From an uncultured Bacteroidales bacterium (lineage in GTDB: Bacteria > Bacteroidota > Bacteroidia > Bacteroidales > Bacteroidaceae): 17,325 nucleotides of DNA. Positions 13,914 to 17,325 of this stretch are shown one piece after another. The translations under genes and the position numbers were made by a program. Every line of letters begins with the position of its first letter. The first letter of the stretch is position 1. The notes under the pieces are model-generated. The model did no database searches. It was not told the origin of the DNA and saw nothing but the letters and a program-made list of their open reading frames with translations. Location: the NCBI GenBank assembly GCA_937916465.1, contig CALFTK010000017.1:1-17325 (forward strand), written 5' to 3'.

Positions 13914-14498
13914 TTAGAAATAATTAAAGAATATTTGTCCGTCTATTTGCTTTGATTCATATTCGTTATTGTGTACATTTTCCCATGATTGAAGATATTG
14001 TATCTTTTTGGCCTCAACATCATAAATGGCACTATAACAGATATTATTTTTATCTATTAATCCAACACAATTTAATTTGTACGTTTGGTATCTATAACTT
14101 TCTGTTAAATCAGTTATAATCTGTTCTGGGAAGCCTTTAAATGGATAAAATAATTTATAATTACTTATTCTTGCATCTTGGACAAATTGTTCCCACATCC
14201 TCTTATTCCACGGAGAACCATTACCTAAAGATAGATGTCCAATATATTCAGATTTACCTCTCCCAAATTTGACAAAAGCACAACCACTATATTCATCACT
14301 TACAGCAAGTTCTGACGACCCTATTCCAAAGTAAGAAAATATATTTTGTTGGAATTGAACAAACGAAAAAATATTAGGTAATGTGTATCCATAACTAATT
14401 GTATTTGGTAGTTGGATAACATTTTCTTCATAAATAAGGTTGCGACCTTTACAAGATAGAAAATATTCTATTAACTGAATTTCAATTGATGTTATCAT
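13914..14498 (-). CDS. Hypothetical protein, 194 aa, first gene of AT-rich cassette
   Basis: I do not recognise the family. The protein has no signal peptide and no membrane helix. It has a helical start (ITSIEIQLIEYFLSCKGR), a Tyr/Pro-rich middle (PNTISYGYTLPN), then GCAFVKFGRGKSEYIGHLSLG (72-92), a helix with WNKRMWEQFVQDARIS (97-112), and beta-rich remainder ending QIDGQIFFNYF. The FVKFGRGK...IGH stretch is the most distinctive and could be an active or binding site. It is followed after ten bases by the 35-aa ORF and the metallopeptidase-like gene, so the three probably work together. Base composition is far lower in G+C than the fimbrial genes on its right, consistent with horizontal gain. 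ATG at 14498 follows a plausible promoter. Confidence 0.7.
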   Translation of the reverse strand: MITSIEIQLIEYFLSCKGRNLIYEENVIQLPNTISYGYTLPNIFSFVQFQQNIFSYFGIGSSELAVSDEYSGCAFVKFGRGKSEYIGHLSLGNGSPWNKRMWEQFVQDARISNYKLFYPFKGFPEQIITDLTESYRYQTYKLNCVGLIDKNNICYSAIYDVEAKKIQYLQSWENVHNNEYESKQIDGQIFFNYF

Positions 14499-14518
14499 AT
14501 TATTTTTTTTACTCGCTA

Positions 14519-14549
14519 CGAAATTACCACAACATTAAGGCATTGCAAA
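14519..14549 (-). promoter_or_regulatory. Putative promoter of the AT-rich cassette
   Basis: Minus strand: TTTG (14549-14546), 19-base spacer, TAATTTCG (14526-14519), one mismatch from TANNTTTG. It lies 21 bases before the ATG at 14498. Confidence 0.5.
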
Positions 14550-14589
14550 CTCAATTCACCATACGGCAGAATTGTCCACCCAATGACAG

Positions 14590-14627
14590 AAAAAGGGTAA
14601 GGAACGGCATCACGCAGTCCCTTACCC
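14590..14627 (-). terminator. Rho-independent terminator after the truncated kinase gene
   Basis: GGGTAAGG (14595-14602) pairs with CCTTACCC (14620-14627); on the minus strand the stem is followed by five T (complement of 14590-14594). It lies just downstream of the stop codon at 14635-14637 and isolates the next cassette, which needs its own promoter. Confidence 0.75.
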
Positions 14628-14634
14628 GACCATA

Positions 14635-14868
14635 TCATTCCAACACCTTTTCGTCGTATAATGTGAGGTTAAGCATTTGGGCATACGCATCGTGTACCTT
14701 TTGTCGGAGCATATTCATCTCTTTGCTCTCGGCTTCAATTCGTTCAAGTTCACGCCATTCATGCAGGTAGATAAAGACTATTCCGCCTATCAGCAGAGCG
14801 ATTACCGCATAGCCGATGGCGATGTATTTGCGCAAAGGTGTAATGCTTTTATTTTCGTTATTGCTCAT
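14635..14868 (-). pseudogene. Truncated N-terminus of a membrane sensor histidine kinase
   Basis: A 77-residue ORF: short cytoplasmic start (MSNNENKSITPLRK), one membrane helix (YIAIGYAVIALLIGGIVFIYL, about 15-35) and an extracytoplasmic helix (EWRELERIEAESKEMNML, then VHDAYAQMLNLTLYDEKVLE). I recall this N-terminus from full-length Bacteroides sensor/hybrid histidine kinases in which the sequence continues after VLEW. Here it stops at TGA right after VLE and runs into a terminator. Kinase, HAMP and receiver parts are absent. It has a good ribosome binding site, GAAGGA six bases before the ATG, so it may still be expressed as a small membrane protein. Truncation by deletion or by insertion of the neighbouring cassette is the likely history; a genuine small protein is the alternative. 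Confidence 0.6.
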
Positions 14869-14888
14869 AAGTCCTTCTTATCTAATAA

Positions 14889-15042
14889 CAGCCCGTCAAA
14901 ATGGCGGGCTGCTTATACCTCACACCGCATCACTGCGATGTGAGGCTGGCGTGTTTTTGAGTATGTTAATACTCTTGCCGAGCACTTACTCCCGCCCGGC
15001 TTGGGAGGTTAGCGTGCAGGAGAGGCATCACCCTCTTCCTGC
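14889..15042. other. Non-coding stretch with a string of hairpins
   Basis: Between the fimbrillin lipoprotein end and the truncated kinase gene at least four stems pack into about 155 bases: CAGCCCG/CGGGCTG (14889-14895 with 14905-14911); CCTCACA-c-CGCA/TGCG-a-TGTGAGG (14918-14945, loop TCAC); GAGTAT/ATACTC (14959-14974); and GCAGGA+GAGG/CCTC+TCCTGC with one bulge (15016-15042). CTCCC/GGGAG around 14989-15007 may add a fifth. The minus strand is the direction of transcription. None has a run of T after it. It could be a structured leader of the kinase gene, an RNA processing region of the fimbrial transcript, or a small RNA. Confidence 0.45.
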
Positions 15043-15056
15043 CCTGATATAGTTCT

Positions 15057-15214
15057 TTACTGCAAATCCTTTACAAGGCGAACTGAACAACCGTTGGAAC
15101 GAGAAAATTTGGACTGTGGAGATAGATCCATATAATCGAAAAACATATAGTAGGCTTTTTCACTGTCCATCTCCGTACTTGACCAATAATAGGCAAAATA
15201 GCGAACAACTTCCA
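15057..15214 (-). pseudogene. C-terminal remainder of the fimbrillin/FISUMP lipoprotein, in shifted frame
   Basis: In the +1 frame relative to the gene above, the sequence reads EVVRYFAYYWSSTEMDSEK, then AYYMFFDYMDLSPQ and NGCSVRLVKDLQ, stop. YWSST...AYY..F and GxSVRLV(K/R)D are the last conserved blocks of FISUMP-like domains, which the open part of the gene lacks. The two pieces join near the A run at 15215-15219 (minus-strand AAAAA). This is clearly the lost end of the same gene. Confidence 0.8.
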
Positions 15215-16542
15215 TTTTTCGTTCCCTGGCGATAACCATTCGCAGGAAGAAACAAGGCCCCTGCCTTCTCCATCTCAGACCATTGTTCCGCTGAAAAAGA
15301 CTGGAAATGTGAATAATCATCATCCCATCCTTGTTGACCAGATTTAAAGGTAAGCCCTGTAGGAGTTTCCCAATTATCTGGTAAAACTACCATACCATTC
15401 ACACCTTTTACCTGAGCTATGCCATATAATAAATCGGCATTCGTACGAGTTATAAACAAATATACCCACTCATCCTTTGACAAGGTGCGCCATGTATTGG
15501 GGGCATTATCGCCAATTTGATTTGTACCCCAATCAACAAAAATACCTGAATAATCATTATGATCTTCCGAAGTACTTACTCCAAATGTAGCAACACCTGT
15601 ATTTCCGCTCCACCCAAACGAATCTATCCAGCCATTGTAAGTAGAAGATATGCTAGAGTTGGTTTCACCTATAAAATCGGTTTGACTTTCCGCAAAACGC
15701 CACTCATTATTAACAGGGTGATACTGCAAATTACCGGGAGAGAAAATAACATATTTCTCTGCAGATACAGAAAAGTACTTTAATATCGCATCCAATGCAT
15801 AACTCACACACTCCTCCGTGGCGCTGGAGAAGGAGTGACTTCCGATTTCTATATTGGCAGCATTCACACTTACCGTTGCCCCCACAGCGAAAGTACCATA
15901 TAGGTAGGCATTGCCATTGTCATCAGTGGTAAGGGTATATGCCGCTGCTGCTACCTCGGTCGCTCCTGCCGGAGTGAAGTCTGTCGTGGTAACAGTCAGC
16001 GTTTGGTTTGCCAATCCAGCTATACGCAAGCGGCTGTAGGTGCGTCCGCTTTCAAAATTGATGTCAAGACTATTTTCGCTAATGGTGGTTCTGGCAAGGA
16101 TGTATTCTGCCTCTCCGTACTGCTTGCCATCTTGTAGTGCAATTTGCCCCTCTTTTATTTCGCAATCGGGAGCATAGACGGCAGTAATCGTGGGAGTCTC
16201 GTTTTCGAGATAACTCAATGTGCCACCATCAGATTCCCAAGTATTGTTTTCAGCATCAAAAGTCAGTGTCACCGCTTGGTCTCCGTACTTTTGGGAATAC
16301 AAGTGTACAAGAATCTTGTCTTCATTTGCCCACGCGGTCTTTCCCTCATCTTGTGTTCCGATAGCACGAGTCTGTGTGCCCTCGCCAAAGGCAGGAAAGT
16401 CGCCTACCACGAATTGCAGACTACCTTTATTGACGGGCTGCAATGCTTCATCCAATTCGTTGCTGCACGATGCAAATAAAGATGAGAGTGCAAAGATGAA
16501 AGATGAAAGTTTAATCCAATTCAGTATATTATTCTTTCGCAT
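15160..16542 (-). CDS. Fimbrillin-family lipoprotein with FISUMP-like C-terminal domain, frameshifted
   Basis: A 460-residue ORF. Signal peptide and lipobox: LFASC with Cys26, so a lipid-anchored surface or periplasmic protein. Residues 55-240 resemble the fimbrillin/Mfa-like repeat family of Bacteroidales (RAIGTQDEGKTAWANEDKI; TPTITAVYAP; YILARTTIS; FESGRTYSRLRIAGL). Residues about 255-440 switch to a FISUMP-like domain (EKYVIFSPGNLQYHPVNNEW; FGWSG; NTWRTLSKDEWVYLF; GMVVLPDNW; GALFLPANGYRQGT). The ORF then derails into KNGSCSLFCLLLVKYGDGQ; the true end is in the next frame down to 15057. Such proteins are likely fimbrial shaft-tip or accessory adhesins. A perfect AGGAGG lies eight bases before the ATG, rare for Bacteroidetes, and the upstream fimbrillin gene ends 15 bases before it. 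Confidence 0.78.
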   Translation of the reverse strand: MRKNNILNWIKLSSFIFALSSLFASCSNELDEALQPVNKGSLQFVVGDFPAFGEGTQTRAIGTQDEGKTAWANEDKILVHLYSQKYGDQAVTLTFDAENNTWESDGGTLSYLENETPTITAVYAPDCEIKEGQIALQDGKQYGEAEYILARTTISENSLDINFESGRTYSRLRIAGLANQTLTVTTTDFTPAGATEVAAAAYTLTTDDNGNAYLYGTFAVGATVSVNAANIEIGSHSFSSATEECVSYALDAILKYFSVSAEKYVIFSPGNLQYHPVNNEWRFAESQTDFIGETNSSISSTYNGWIDSFGWSGNTGVATFGVSTSEDHNDYSGIFVDWGTNQIGDNAPNTWRTLSKDEWVYLFITRTNADLLYGIAQVKGVNGMVVLPDNWETPTGLTFKSGQQGWDDDYSHFQSFSAEQWSEMEKAGALFLPANGYRQGTKNGSCSLFCLLLVKYGDGQ

Positions 16543-16550
16543 AATCTTAT

Positions 16551-16556
16551 CCTCCT
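16551..16556 (-). promoter_or_regulatory. Consensus Shine-Dalgarno AGGAGG
   Basis: AGGAGG on the minus strand, eight bases before the ATG at 16542 and directly after the stop codon of the upstream gene. Bacteroidetes genes seldom use such a strong site; it supports this start. Confidence 0.75.
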
Positions 16557-16557
16557 A

Positions 16558-17325
16558 TTAGTTTAAGTCTTCCTCATTGTTCCAACCATCTCCAAACGGA
16601 CTGTCAGAATCATTCATTGATACTTGCTCTATAGTCAGTATATCCTTACCCACCTTGAGGTCGAAGGTGTAGTGTTTGCCAGCAACGAAAGATCCATTGG
16701 GGTTTGCATATTCATCTGGGATCTCTACTTCAAGCTTTTCCCCATTAATCGTAACCAATGCAAAATGCACCCCTGCCTTGAAATAGGGATTCGCAGGAAT
16801 AACTGCGGTATAACTATTACCATCTACATAAGGTTTCACATAATCTCCATCACATGTTACTACATCGAATCTGGAAATTACATCTGTCTCTGGATTGAAT
16901 TCTGAGGCTAACTCAACATTGAATGTCACTTTTGCATAATAGTGCTGAAAATTCAAATTAAGCGGAGATTCAGCATTCGCACTGCCTGTGGCTATCATCA
17001 CATCCGCATCTGCCAGTTTGGTGGCATCACTTTGGTCAAGCTGCAGATTTACAGTATAGTTCCACTTGTCCGTGTAAGAAATGTCTATCACAGAACTACC
17101 TTTGTAAGCAAAGGCGTTAGCAGGGAGAATACTTGACTTTACGGTGTTCCACCCTGTGCCATCAGTGTAGGTCATCGAATGGGTTTCGTACTTGGCGTTG
17201 TCAGTGGTACTCCACAACTCCAGCGTGAAATCATCGGTAAAAGACTCTGCGGCATTCACATCAGATGTGCTACGGGTAGCAATACGGAGCACTTGTTCCT
17301 GCCCCTGCGGCGCGAAGTCCTCCTC
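16558..17325 (-). CDS. Fimbrillin family (Mfa-like) protein, C-terminal part (runs off right edge)
   Basis: The reading frame is open to the right edge, giving 255 residues without the N-terminus; GTG at 17292 is internal rather than a start, because EEDFAPQGQEQ precedes it in frame. Features of Bacteroidales fimbrillin-like proteins: VLRIATRST near the start of the mature domain, then Thr/Asp/Tyr-rich beta strands, LPANAFAYKG, SPLNLNFQHYYAKVTFNVEL (the conserved 'l.l.F.H..skv.v.v' block of fimbrillins), YTAVIPANPYFKAG and KHYTFDLKVGKDILTI, the usual end of the domain, followed by an acidic tail (DSPFGDGWNNEEDLN). It would be a surface-fimbria subunit or accessory pilin. It is in one operon with the downstream lipoprotein gene. 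Domain calls rest on pattern only. Confidence 0.75.
   Translation of the reverse strand, partial: EEDFAPQGQEQVLRIATRSTSDVNAAESFTDDFTLELWSTTDNAKYETHSMTYTDGTGWNTVKSSILPANAFAYKGSSVIDISYTDKWNYTVNLQLDQSDATKLADADVMIATGSANAESPLNLNFQHYYAKVTFNVELASEFNPETDVISRFDVVTCDGDYVKPYVDGNSYTAVIPANPYFKAGVHFALVTINGEKLEVEIPDEYANPNGSFVAGKHYTFDLKVGKDILTIEQVSMNDSDSPFGDGWNNEEDLN

Noticed and set aside
17290..17292. GTG as start of the right-edge fimbrillin
   Set aside because: The frame stays open to the window edge and no signal peptide or lipobox follows the GTG, so the true start is outside.
1..17325. CRISPR array, rRNA, tRNA or insertion sequence
   Set aside because: No regularly spaced repeats with unique spacers, no tRNA-like fold, no rRNA-type sequence and no transposase reading frame were seen on either strand.

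Overview
The window looks like a chromosomal segment of a gut-type Bacteroidales (Bacteroides/Phocaeicola/Prevotella relative). Evidence: Bacteroidetes promoters (TTTG about 20 bp before TANNTTTG) sit upstream of several genes, and the gene families are typical of that group (KilA-N protein, GH31 with an exported signal, fimbrillin-like lipoproteins, AlbA/GHKL ATP-binding protein, AbiEi/DUF6088 antitoxin). I cannot name the species.

Left part (1-6046): the start of an AbiEi-like antitoxin gene runs off the left edge, with a likely operator in its promoter. It is followed by a three-gene minus-strand metal efflux operon transcribed from about 5845 down to 291: a periplasmic adaptor lipoprotein with a long histidine-rich tail, an HME-type RND pump, and a TolC-family outer membrane channel. 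Together they would make a trans-envelope heavy-metal exporter. A divergent promoter region separates it from a plus-strand KilA-N gene (6047-6853), which carries a remarkable in-frame palindrome.

Middle (6894-11200): a secreted GH31 glycosidase with its own terminator, then a cupin plus EamA/DMT transporter operon with a good promoter, then a tiny plus-strand peptide gene that seems frameshifted, and a 20-bp perfect hairpin.

Right part (11220-17325): an accessory region. It holds an AlbA/Schlafen-type ATP-binding protein with downstream direct repeats. Next is a very AT-rich minus-strand operon of an unknown 194-aa protein, a newly noticed 35-aa ORF and a 227-aa HEYGH metallopeptidase-like protein. 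These are followed by a truncated sensor-kinase N-terminus with its own terminator, a stretch dense in hairpins, and the end of a fimbrillin operon. In that operon a lipoprotein fused to a FISUMP-like C-terminal domain is broken by a +1 frameshift at a short A run. Signs of gene decay and insertion (truncated kinase, two frameshifts, abrupt base-composition change) cluster here. The AT-rich three-gene cassette is the best candidate for an undescribed system.
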